Shown: piece by piece, positions 50,581 through 58,346 of the stretch
How the letters are laid out: every line of letters begins with the position of its first letter
Numbering within the stretch: position 1 is the stretch's first letter
DNA from: Desulfovibrio psychrotolerans
GTDB lineage: Bacteria; Desulfobacterota; Desulfovibrionia; Desulfovibrionales; Desulfovibrionaceae
Length of the DNA stretch: 64,000 nucleotides
NCBI RefSeq assembly: GCF_013340305.1
Contig: NZ_BLVP01000008.1
Coordinates: forward strand, 689,719-753,718
Direction: 5' to 3'
Translations under genes and position numbers: made by a program
Notes under the pieces: model-generated
The model's input: the letters and a program-made list of their open reading frames with translations, nothing else
The model's database searches: none
Told to the model about the DNA's origin: nothing

Positions 50581-51339
50581 ATGGCGGCGCATGCGGACGA
50601 ATATGCCCGGTTTGCCGCGTACTATGATGCGCTGCTGAATCCTTTTCTGGACCGGGTGCGCGAACGTGTGGCCCGTATCTGCCGCGGGCACGGAGCGGCG
50701 CGGGTGGTGGATGTGTGCTGCGGTACGGCGCGACAGGCCGTTTTTCTGCAGAGGCACGGCATTGCCTGCGTGGGGGCCGACCTTTCCTTTTCCATGCTGA
50801 AGGCAGGTGCGGGGCCAGATAAAAGCGCGTGCGAACAGACTGACGCGCGGGCGTGTATGGGACCGGATACGCGCACGCCGGGACGGGCAGCGGCGGGAGA
50901 GCCTGCGCGGGATGGTGCAGGTTCCGGCAAACGTCTGCCCGGGCTTGTTCTTGCAGATGCCGTCCGCCTGCCCTTTGCGGACAATGCTTTTGACGCCGCC
51001 CTGCTCAGCTTTGCCCTGCACGAGAAGCCCCGGGGCACTGCCCACGCCATTTTTGCCGAAGCCCTGCGCGTTGCCCCGCTGTGCATCATAACGGATTACA
51101 CCATGGCGGAGCGCAATCTGGAACTGCCCGGACAATGGCTCATGGCGGTGCCGGAACGGCTAGTGGGCGGGGAACACTGGCGCAACTATCGGATGTTCAT
51201 GCAGTCCGGGGCTGTGCAGGGATTGCTGTTCCGCACTTCCGGCGTGCGGTTGCTGCACCGTGAGCACCTGTTTATGGGCGGAGCGGGTATCTTTGTGCTG
51301 GAGAGGGAAGAAGCCGGGCAGGAGCCTGCGCTGCAATGA
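50581..51339 (+). CDS. Class I SAM-dependent methyltransferase (UbiE-like)
   Basis: A 252-residue enzyme. Motif I is 'RVVDVCCGTARQAVFL', the acidic end of strand 2 'CVGADLSFSMLKA', and motif II-IV 'LVLADAVRLPFADNAFDAALLSFALHEK'. Between strands 2 and 3 lies an unusual 45-residue insertion (about 80-122) rich in Gly, Ala, Arg and Asp, with no family counterpart. The substrate is unknown; such enzymes methylate lipids, quinones or small metabolites. The start follows AGCGGAGGCGGGG directly after the aminotransferase gene. Confidence 0.85.
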   Translation: MAAHADEYARFAAYYDALLNPFLDRVRERVARICRGHGAARVVDVCCGTARQAVFLQRHGIACVGADLSFSMLKAGAGPDKSACEQTDARACMGPDTRTPGRAAAGEPARDGAGSGKRLPGLVLADAVRLPFADNAFDAALLSFALHEKPRGTAHAIFAEALRVAPLCIITDYTMAERNLELPGQWLMAVPERLVGGEHWRNYRMFMQSGAVQGLLFRTSGVRLLHREHLFMGGAGIFVLEREEAGQEPALQ

Positions 51340-51423
51340 GCCCCTTGCGGCATCGCGCGATTTCATACCCTCTGGCGTAGCGCCGTAGGCACACCTTGTC
51401 AGGCTGCGCTGCCGTTTGTTCCG

Positions 51424-52149
51424 TCAGCGTATGGTGGGGCAGGTGCCGCCGCGCAGTTGCTGGTACAGGTCCATGCAGTCGCGGGCCATGAAGTCCGGCT
51501 GTTCTGCCGCCAGCAGCCCGTGCGGTGTGCTGCCGCTGGCAACCCCCGCCGTAAGGGTGCCGCCCGCCTTGCCCGTGGCAATATCCATAGGATGGTCGCC
51601 CACCATCAGGCTCCGTTCCGGCGGAGTGCCCGTGTGCGCAAGCGCGCGCAGGAGGTGGTCCGGGTGCGGCTTGACCTGCGGAACATCTTCCCGCGTGAGC
51701 AGGCAGGCGCAGTAGTCCAGCACGTCCGGAAAGACGGCGAGTACCGCTTTGCGGCAGTTGCGGGTGATAACCGCCGTGGCGATGCCATCTTCCCGCAAGG
51801 CGTCAAGCATGGCCCGTGTCCACGGGAACAGGGCACCTTTACCTGCCGCATCCACCTCCACATCCTCAATGGCCTGACGCGCGTTGCGCAGCATATTATC
51901 CGCCGTGACGGGGCAGATCCGGGCCATGTGTCTGTGGGCGGTTTCCAGCCATTCCAGCATGGGGCGTCCGTCATCGGCGGGCAGCGTGGGGGACATGCCG
52001 GAAGCGAAGGGATGCGCCGTTCGTGCTGATCGGTCCGCAACGGCGCGGGCTGCGTGCATGGCCCGCTGGCGCATGACGCCGAAGTCCAGCGTCAGGTGGG
52101 CAAGGGTGCCGTCAAAATCAAAAATCATCGCTTGCACGCAGGTCTTCAT
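51424..52149 (-). CDS. HAD-superfamily phosphatase, Gph-like
   Basis: A 241-residue hydrolase starting MKTCVQAMIFDFDGTLAHL; GGAAGGG lies 8-10 nt upstream and the frame upstream of it has no family similarity. Motif I 'DFDGTLAHL' supplies the nucleophile and acid Asp; motif II 'AVITRNCRKAV' Thr; motif III Lys in 'PQVKPHPDHLLRAL'; motif IV 'MVGDHPMDIATGKAGG'. This is the phosphoglycolate-phosphatase subfamily with a helical cap at about 20-95. It would dephosphorylate a small phospho-metabolite in the cytoplasm. Confidence 0.9.
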   Translation of the reverse strand: MKTCVQAMIFDFDGTLAHLTLDFGVMRQRAMHAARAVADRSARTAHPFASGMSPTLPADDGRPMLEWLETAHRHMARICPVTADNMLRNARQAIEDVEVDAAGKGALFPWTRAMLDALREDGIATAVITRNCRKAVLAVFPDVLDYCACLLTREDVPQVKPHPDHLLRALAHTGTPPERSLMVGDHPMDIATGKAGGTLTAGVASGSTPHGLLAAEQPDFMARDCMDLYQQLRGGTCPTIR

Positions 52150-52348
52150 TTGTCGTATCCCTTCCGGAACAATCAGAAAAATTTCTTCGCTCGCCGTAAC
52201 GCCGTGGAGATGGCCGTGCGCCTGCCTGTATTGGAAGACAGGGTGTGGCAGCCGGTCTGGGTATACCGAGTCCGTCAGGCCCGCAACGCCGGGCCAAGCG
52301 CGTAACTCCTCCTCTTCCACCGCCGCGTTGCCTGTGCAGGGAGGTGCC

Positions 52349-53521
52349 ATGGAGCCGGAACAAGACGCAGACCCGCATGTCGGAGAAGCCGCCGTGTACG
52401 ACGTGGGCATCGTGGGGGGTGGTCCCGCCGGGGCCACAGCCGCCTTGTGCGCGGCCCGCAGGGGGCTTTCCGTCATTGTGCTGGAAGCATGCCCCGTGCC
52501 GCGCCGCAAGCTGTGCGGCGGTCTGTTGTCCCGCAAGACCATGGACATAGTCAAGCGCCTGTATAATGCCTCTGCCGCTGACCTGACGGAGGGCGGTATC
52601 ATCAACTACTCCTCGGCGGGATACGAGATTCATTTCGGCGGGGTTCTTCTGTGCTGCGACCGGTATGATTACCCGTTCCATTTTACCGAACGTGCGGTGT
52701 TTGACGCGTGGCTGCTGGAAAAAGCCCGGAAGGCGGGAGCGGCCGTACGGACCGGAACGCCCGTGCGTGCGGTGGATATTGATGCCGGAGTGCTGACGCT
52801 GGCCGGTGGCGGCACGGTACGTTGCCGCTATATTGTGGGCGCGGATGGGGCTAACAGCGTGGTGCGCAAAGCCTTTGGCGTGGACAGGCGGCAGTGGTCG
52901 CGGGGAGTGGCTTCCACGGTGGAGGTGCGTATTCCCCGCAGCGAGTATCCGCGGCGCGTGGAGCACCCGGAGGTGCACGTGGGGCCTGTGCCGGAAGGGT
53001 ACGGATGGGTGTTTCCCAACCGTGATGCCGTGGTGGTGGGGCTGGGAGGCAGACCTGCCGAAGGGCAGAACCTGGCGCGTCTGTTCCGGGATTTTTTGGA
53101 AACGCTGGGAGTCCGGGATGTTTCCGGCATGGCATTTCGCGGGCACCCGTTGCCGCTGGGCAATCCGCTCGCAAGTCTGACTTGTGGCAGAGGGCTGCTG
53201 GCGGGAGACGCGGGGGGGCTGGTGGAGCCCGTGTTCGGTGAGGGCATTTATTTTGCCATCCGTTCAGGGGAGGCAGCGGCGCAGAGCGTTACAGAGGCCC
53301 TGCACGGCGGGGCCCCTATCCATTCCGGCTATGCAGGGGCGTTGCGGCGGGATGTGTGCGCCGAAATAGCGAGCTCGCGGCGGATGCAGCGCCTGATTTT
53401 TCTACTGGACCGCAACGGCCTGAACCCGCTGGTTAAATGGGGTATCCGCAGGGGACGGCGTGTGCTGCTGGATGTTATCCACGGCAGACGTTCCTTCCAG
53501 TTTTTTCGCAAGCTGGCGTAG
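52349..53521 (+). CDS. FAD-dependent geranylgeranyl-reductase-family protein
   Basis: A 390-residue flavoprotein. The ATG follows CAGGGAGG; the long upstream extension is rejected. FAD binding: 'VGIVGGGPAGATAALCAARRGLSVIVLE' (GxGxxG); 'YIVGADGANSVVRKAFG' (GD-like motif); 'GRGLLAGDAGGLVEPVFGEGIYFAIRSG' (second FAD contact, with the PxxGEGI typical of geranylgeranyl reductases). Known members saturate prenyl chains of lipids or quinones, or serve in archaeal lipid synthesis. In an anaerobe a menaquinone or polyprenol reduction is conceivable, but this is inference. It is divergent from the HAD gene. Confidence 0.87.
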   Translation: MEPEQDADPHVGEAAVYDVGIVGGGPAGATAALCAARRGLSVIVLEACPVPRRKLCGGLLSRKTMDIVKRLYNASAADLTEGGIINYSSAGYEIHFGGVLLCCDRYDYPFHFTERAVFDAWLLEKARKAGAAVRTGTPVRAVDIDAGVLTLAGGGTVRCRYIVGADGANSVVRKAFGVDRRQWSRGVASTVEVRIPRSEYPRRVEHPEVHVGPVPEGYGWVFPNRDAVVVGLGGRPAEGQNLARLFRDFLETLGVRDVSGMAFRGHPLPLGNPLASLTCGRGLLAGDAGGLVEPVFGEGIYFAIRSGEAAAQSVTEALHGGAPIHSGYAGALRRDVCAEIASSRRMQRLIFLLDRNGLNPLVKWGIRRGRRVLLDVIHGRRSFQFFRKLA

Positions 53522-53603
53522 GCGGGCGTTCTGCACAGGTTTTGCGGGAGTTTTCCTGAAACGTTCGGCACAGGTACGGGGTGGGGGGATACCTGCGGGG
53601 CCC

Positions 53604-54785
53604 TTATGGGGTGGGGACTATCAGCGTGTTGGGATGAAAAGCTGCCCACGCGAACCACATGCTGTCCATGGAAGCCACCGGACGCAACGAATTGCCACGC
53701 AATACGCCTATCAGGGCTTCGCCGTCATAGGACCACTCCGTGCGGGTGCCCGCGTCCAGAAGTTTGCCATCCGGGGCGATGAAGTCCGCTGTTTTTCCGC
53801 TCACTTCGCGTTCGTACACGCGCACGGTATCCAGATTCCTGTCCCACACCGCCACCATAGGAGTGACGCCTGCCGAAAAATTCACCACGCCGTCCCGGCG
53901 CACCAAGGAGTGCGGCAGGGCGATGGGCAGGTCGTCCGCCAGCAGGGCGGCAATGCGTTCCTTGGGATGCAGGCGCGGGTCCGTGTGCAGCACGGGGTAG
54001 GTGATGTGCTGGTTGTGGTAGTAGGAGTCGCGCTGGGAGTACGAACCGTAGGGGTCGGTGCCGTAGCGGCGGTTGTAGCCCGTGGAGCGCGAAAGGACCA
54101 TGGCGTTGGGGTAGGCGCGCGCTGCACGTTGCCATGTGGTCCACAGCAGGGGGAAGCGGTCGAGCCCAGTGCCCGCAAGCGGTCCCTTAACGGCAATGCC
54201 ATACAGTTGCGGCCACAGGCTGCCGGTGGCGCGGTCGAAGAGTACCGAATTGGCGTTGAGCATGGAGCCTGAGACCCCGAAGCTGGTCTCGAAGCGGCCC
54301 GCCCTGCCGTGGTAGCCGACAAGGCTGCCGGAAAGCGGGCTATAGGTGATGCTGTAGAGGATGCCGTCCACCTCTTCGTTCACCACCTCATGGTAGACCA
54401 TGATGCGCTGCGGGTAGATGCGTACGCCGCCGGGAAAACGGGCCACAAAAACCTGCTCGTCGCTGTTCAGGCTTAAGGAGGCGCTGGGTACGTTCACGTA
54501 GGCAGGTTTGGAGAGCGAGGGAATATGGTCGAATTTCAGTCCCGTATCCACCACGGCTTCTGCGAGACGGCGCAGGGTGGCTGTATCCGGCCTTTGGGCG
54601 TGGGCAGGAAGAGGCGATGCCGAAACGGCGGCAAGGGTAAGCAGGCACATTGCCGTGATCAGGACGCGCCGCAGGGCCGGACCATGTTTCCGGAGCACCC
54701 GCTGGCGGGCAGTGCAGGCGCGGAGACGTGCCGAAAAAAAAGTGGCGTGCCGGGGGGGCGGGGTGGTTTGCAAGTATGAAATCAT
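53604..54785 (-). CDS. Exported DUF3179-domain protein
   Basis: A 393-residue protein. A signal-like helix (VLITAMCLLTLAAVSASPLPAHA) lies at about residues 40-62, unusually far from the start; a downstream start nearer it is possible. The rest matches DUF3179: 'IMVYHEVVNEEVDGILYSITYSPLSGSLVGYHG', 'FGVSGSMLNANSVLFDRATGSLWPQL', 'VLSRSTGYNRRYGTDPYGSY' and 'DSMWFAWAAFHPNTLI'. The family is widespread in envelope proteins of unknown function. AAGGAGG precedes the chosen ATG by 11 nt. It is divergent from galE. Confidence 0.85.
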   Translation of the reverse strand: MISYLQTTPPPRHATFFSARLRACTARQRVLRKHGPALRRVLITAMCLLTLAAVSASPLPAHAQRPDTATLRRLAEAVVDTGLKFDHIPSLSKPAYVNVPSASLSLNSDEQVFVARFPGGVRIYPQRIMVYHEVVNEEVDGILYSITYSPLSGSLVGYHGRAGRFETSFGVSGSMLNANSVLFDRATGSLWPQLYGIAVKGPLAGTGLDRFPLLWTTWQRAARAYPNAMVLSRSTGYNRRYGTDPYGSYSQRDSYYHNQHITYPVLHTDPRLHPKERIAALLADDLPIALPHSLVRRDGVVNFSAGVTPMVAVWDRNLDTVRVYEREVSGKTADFIAPDGKLLDAGTRTEWSYDGEALIGVLRGNSLRPVASMDSMWFAWAAFHPNTLIVPTP

Positions 54786-54932
54786 TTGGTATCGTGCCTC
54801 CTTGGCGAAGAGTACTGCAACCGGCGCAGTGAGGCAACGGGGAGTTGCGACGCGGACTTTCCGGCGTGCTTTTCGGTGCTCAGGTTTCCGGTTCGGGGGC
54901 GGGCTTTTACTCAGGAAAACGAGGTTTGTGTC

Positions 54933-55946
54933 ATGAGTGCTTCCATGAACGTGCTGGTTTGCGGCGGGGCGGGGTACATAGGCTCCCATATGGTGAAGGT
55001 GCTGCAGGAGCACGGGCACAATCCCGTGGTGTTTGACAATCTTTCCACGGGCCATGCCGAGTCTATACCGGAAGAAATGCTCGTGCGCGGAGATCTGCGC
55101 GATATTTCATCGTTGCGCCGCGTGTTTGCCGAGCATTCCTTTGACGCGGTAATGCACTTTGCCGCCCGCAGCATTGTTGCCGAATCGGTGGAAAAGCCTG
55201 CGGAATATTACGAGAACAACGTGGCAGGTACCCTGAACCTGCTGAATGCCATGATGGAAGAGGGCGTGCGGCGGTTTGTGTTTTCTTCCACGGCGGCGGT
55301 ATACGGTAATCCGCTTGGCGGAGACGGCGCGGCAGCGTCCTCTGCGCGGTTGATTGACGAGGAGCACTCCGTGGCGCCGCTCAACCCCTACGGGCGCACC
55401 AAGCTGCATGTGGAACAGGCCCTGCGTGACTTTGCGCCGGCCTACGGCCTGCGGTCAGTGAGTCTGCGGTATTTCAACGCCGCAGGGGCGGACCCTTCCG
55501 GCGAGATTGGCGAATCACATGAGCCTGAGACGCACCTTATTCCCAACATTCTGCGGGCTGCTCTGGGCACGGGGCCTGCGCTGCATATTTTCGGAGACGA
55601 CTACGATACGCCGGACGGCACCTGCGTGCGCGACTACATTCACGTGAACGACCTTGCGGACGCGCACCTGCGCGCTCTGGGGTTCATGCAGGAAGAGCGG
55701 GGGGCGCATGTTTTTAATCTGGGCAACGGCAAAGGTTTTTCCGTGCGCGAGGTGCTTGCCGCCGCCTGCGAGGTGACGGGAAAGAGCATTCCGCATGAGG
55801 TTTCTCCCCGGCGTTCCGGTGATGCCGCCGTACTGGTGGCAGATAGCGCCAAGGCCCGGCGGGTGCTGGGCTGGCAACCGCGCTATGTCGACCTGAGGGA
55901 ACTTATGGAAACCGCATGGCGGTGGCACGGCGCGCAGCGGTATTAG
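54933..55946 (+). CDS. galE: UDP-glucose 4-epimerase
   Basis: A 337-residue short-chain dehydrogenase-type epimerase. The NAD-binding motif is 'VLVCGGAGYIGSHMVKVL'; the catalytic pair is Tyr153 and Lys157 in 'NPYGRTKLHVE'; Ser/Thr are provided in 'FVFSSTAAVYGNP'; 'RYFNAAGADPSGEIGE' and 'DTPDGTCVRDYIHVNDLADAH' are family signatures. It interconverts UDP-glucose and UDP-galactose for surface polysaccharides. The start follows AACGAGG. Length is normal for GalE. Confidence 0.95.
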   Translation: MSASMNVLVCGGAGYIGSHMVKVLQEHGHNPVVFDNLSTGHAESIPEEMLVRGDLRDISSLRRVFAEHSFDAVMHFAARSIVAESVEKPAEYYENNVAGTLNLLNAMMEEGVRRFVFSSTAAVYGNPLGGDGAAASSARLIDEEHSVAPLNPYGRTKLHVEQALRDFAPAYGLRSVSLRYFNAAGADPSGEIGESHEPETHLIPNILRAALGTGPALHIFGDDYDTPDGTCVRDYIHVNDLADAHLRALGFMQEERGAHVFNLGNGKGFSVREVLAAACEVTGKSIPHEVSPRRSGDAAVLVADSAKARRVLGWQPRYVDLRELMETAWRWHGAQRY

Positions 55947-56152
55947 CCTCCTGCCGGATGTGTTGTTTTTTCAGGGCGTGTACCGTGAAGGTGCGCGCCT
56001 TTTCATATTGTGCGGCACATAACACCCTCGCGCAATTGAATCTGCCCCGTTTGTATGTTGCAGGGCAACGCATCCGTATTCTTTACTGCTGAACAGGGAA
56101 GGCGGGCATGGATGCCGCCTGTGCAGGCTGACGGGCTTTTTGGGGGGGCCTC
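55947..56152. other. Intergenic DNA between galE and the FlgO-like operon
   Basis: About 200 bp without a recognised gene, ahead of the sigma-28-like promoter. It contains a short GGCGGGCATGGATGCCGCC hairpin at about 56101-56119 that could end the galE transcript, but its T run is distant. Confidence 0.4.
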
Positions 56153-56179
56153 TTAAGTATTCGCCGTGCGGGCCGATAT
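56153..56179 (+). promoter_or_regulatory. Sigma-28 (FliA)-type promoter of the FlgO-like operon
   Basis: TTAAGTAT-N11-GCCGATAT matches the sigma-28 consensus at 6 of 8 and 7 of 8 positions with exact 11-nt spacing, about 90 bp before the first gene. It has the same architecture as the promoter before cheA, supporting both. Confidence 0.7.
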
Positions 56180-56272
56180 GGTTTGCAGATGGAATCAACC
56201 GGCATGGGCGGCCCGCAGGGACGCGGGCGCATCCGGTTCTGTCCGGCCAAGGCCGGAGTCGGGAGGACAGGG

Positions 56273-57151
56273 ATGTCAGGCAATTCACACAGAATATTCA
56301 TGGCTGCATTGCTTGCGGCTACTTTAGCAGTACCGGCACAGGCGCAGGAGCCATACGTTCCGCAGGGGCATACCCCGGTGATGAACGCGGTGGACTTTGG
56401 CGCGCTTTCCTCCGGCAGAGCGGAGCAATTTGACCCCGTGACCGCCATGCGGGTGAGCAAAACGCCGGAAACTGTGATGATGGACGGCATGGCAGTGCCC
56501 ATGCGCTCCATGCGGACCATAGACAGCGGCATTGTGGTGCCGGACGGTAACGGCGGGCTTATCTGGAGAGAAGGCGCGCGCCCCGAACCGGACCCCTCGC
56601 ACGTGGCTGCCCGCGAACTGAAGCTGAAGGTGCGCGAGCTTGCGGACCAGTTGCTTTCCAACATCGACCGCAAGTTCATGAAGGGCGTGACCGCCATGCC
56701 CGTTTCGCTGGTGAATCAGGACGACTTTGAGGAGAGTTCCTCCTTCGGGCGGTATATGGCCGAAGCGTTGTTCTACGAGTTCAACCAGCGCGGTTTTCCC
56801 GTGCGGGAATACCGTGGCGGCGATCTGGTGCTGCGCAAGGGAGAAGGGGAGTTTCTTCTTTCCCGCGCCCAGCAGCAGATATACGTGGACAGCGGCATGA
56901 CCATGTTCGTGGCGGGAACGTATTATCAGGACAAGCAGAATGTCTTTGTCAACGTGCGTATGTTCCGGGCTGCGGACGGCATGGTCTTGCGCACGGCTCA
57001 ACTGGTTTTTCCGCAGTCGGACGTTTCCCGGCGCATGCTTGCCAATACGGGCAAACGGCTTGAGGAAACGTATGTAGGCATGAACGATTACGATATGCTT
57101 ACGCGCGCGTTTGACCTAACCGCCTTTGATCTGGGCGAGGACTTCCACTAG
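56273..57151 (+). CDS. FlgO-like exported protein 1
   Basis: A 292-residue exported protein. The ATG after GGGAGGACAG is chosen; the signal peptide (IFMAALLAATLAVPAQAQ) begins soon after. Residues about 110-290 carry the FlgO pattern: 'LADQLLSNIDRKFMKGVTAMP', 'SSFGRYMAEALFYEFNQRGFPVREYR' and 'GEGEFLLSRAQQQI'. In Vibrio, FlgO is an outer-membrane-associated protein needed for flagellar stability and motility. Residues about 30-100 ('VMNAVDFGALSSGRAEQFDP') have no assigned fold. It is first of three co-directional genes, with a sigma-28-like promoter upstream. Confidence 0.82.
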   Translation: MSGNSHRIFMAALLAATLAVPAQAQEPYVPQGHTPVMNAVDFGALSSGRAEQFDPVTAMRVSKTPETVMMDGMAVPMRSMRTIDSGIVVPDGNGGLIWREGARPEPDPSHVAARELKLKVRELADQLLSNIDRKFMKGVTAMPVSLVNQDDFEESSSFGRYMAEALFYEFNQRGFPVREYRGGDLVLRKGEGEFLLSRAQQQIYVDSGMTMFVAGTYYQDKQNVFVNVRMFRAADGMVLRTAQLVFPQSDVSRRMLANTGKRLEETYVGMNDYDMLTRAFDLTAFDLGEDFH

Positions 57152-57160
57152 GGGGCGGCC

Positions 57161-57511
57161 ATGCGGAATACGTATTCATCCATGCGCCCGGTGCGCAGTC
57201 TGCTCCCCCTGTTGTTTGCGGCATTTCTGGCCGTGGCACCGCTGACGGGCTGTGCCACCTTGTCCGGCATGTTTGCTGAAAAAGAACCTGCCGCGCCGTT
57301 GCCCGAACCCACGGACGTGATGGCGGCAGGCTATAACGCCAACGCCCTGCACAACTTTTACATGGGGCGGCAATATGTGGCGCAGGGGCGCTATGAACTG
57401 GCGAGGGAGCACTTTCTGCTTGCCATAGCCTCCGCAGACGGCCCGGAACTGCAGGAAAGCCTTACCGCTGAATTGCACGCGGTGGACCGTCTCATACGAA
57501 CCCTGCGTTGA
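57161..57511 (+). CDS. Small lipoprotein of the FlgO-like operon
   Basis: A 116-residue protein with a lipoprotein signal: hydrophobic LLPLLFAAFLAVAP and lipobox LTGC at about residues 28-31. The residues after Cys ('ATLSGMFAEKEP') lack an Asp at +2, so outer-membrane sorting is expected. The C-terminal half ('ALHNFYMGRQYVAQGRYELAREHFLLAIA') looks like one TPR-like helical pair. It resembles FlgP-type partners only by position. An alternative start seven codons later is possible. Confidence 0.75.
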   Translation: MRNTYSSMRPVRSLLPLLFAAFLAVAPLTGCATLSGMFAEKEPAAPLPEPTDVMAAGYNANALHNFYMGRQYVAQGRYELAREHFLLAIASADGPELQESLTAELHAVDRLIRTLR

Positions 57512-57522
57512 GGAGAACAGCC

Positions 57523-58209
57523 ATGTTGCACAGTATAGTACGCATTATCGTCATGCTTATCTGTCTGCTGCTCCCGGTGGCGGCATCTGCAGGCATCTTT
57601 GATTTCTGGAAGGATGAGCCCAAGGCTCCGCCGGCACCCGCGCCTGTGAATCTGCCGCTTGCAGCGTTCAAGATAGGAGAGGTGCTGGATTCGCAACTGG
57701 TTGAGCGGCTTGGTCTGCTGGAAGGGCCTGCCAAAGGCTACACCCTTATAGTGACCACGCCCGTGGATCTGAATAATCTGGAAGCGTCCAGCCCGCTGGG
57801 GCGGCAGATGGGCGAGGAACTGGCCCTGTGGTTCGTGCAGTCCGGCTATAAGGTGCAGGAAATCCGCAAGGGCCGCACGGTGCTGTTCGACCCCAAAAAC
57901 GGTGAGACGCTGCTCACTCGCCGCAGTAACCTGCTGGGGAACGAGAATGTGCGTAGTGCCCTGATTATGGCGACCACCTACTCGCAAACCGCGAAGAACG
58001 TGCGCTTTAACGTGCGTCTGCTGCATGCTGCCACCAACGAGGTGGTAGCCATGGCCAGCCAGACTGTGCCCATGAATGCGGAATTACGCACGCTGGTGGC
58101 GGAAAGCTCGCCCGTATCGGGCATGCAGGGGATTCCCGGTATGCCGGGTATGTCGGGGGGTGCAAGAAATATAGGCATAATGCCTTCGGTGGGAACGCGG
58201 CTTCCGTAG
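57523..58209 (+). CDS. FlgO-like exported protein 2
   Basis: A 228-residue exported protein. The ATG after GAGGAG is chosen over an earlier in-frame start. The signal peptide (IVRIIVMLICLLLPVAASA) is followed by 'GIFDFWKDEPKAPPAPAP'. The FlgO-like core is 'LIVTTPVDLNNLEASSPLGRQMGEELALWFVQSGYKVQEI' (shown for its pattern) and 'NGETLLTRRSNLLGN'. It is a divergent paralogue of the first gene of the operon, so two FlgO-type proteins and a lipoprotein form one unit. The C-terminal tail is Gly/Met/Pro-rich ('GMQGIPGMPGMSGG'). Confidence 0.8.
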   Translation: MLHSIVRIIVMLICLLLPVAASAGIFDFWKDEPKAPPAPAPVNLPLAAFKIGEVLDSQLVERLGLLEGPAKGYTLIVTTPVDLNNLEASSPLGRQMGEELALWFVQSGYKVQEIRKGRTVLFDPKNGETLLTRRSNLLGNENVRSALIMATTYSQTAKNVRFNVRLLHAATNEVVAMASQTVPMNAELRTLVAESSPVSGMQGIPGMPGMSGGARNIGIMPSVGTRLP

Positions 58210-58261
58210 CCGGAACGCCTTTTCCTCCGTTGGTCCTCCCTGTGTTAGCGACCCATGAGAA

Positions 58262-58310
58262 AACGGCCCGTGGCGGTGCGATGCACGCAGCCACGGGCCG
58301 TTGGCGTTTT
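58262..58310 (+). terminator. Terminator of the FlgO-like operon
   Basis: A 13-bp perfect stem AACGGCCCGTGGC / GCCACGGGCCGTT with a 15-nt loop is followed by GGCGTTTT. It also separates the convergent typA gene. Confidence 0.8.
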
Positions 58311-58346
58311 GGTCAGGCAGGAACCCCACCCTAAACCGGAATGACG

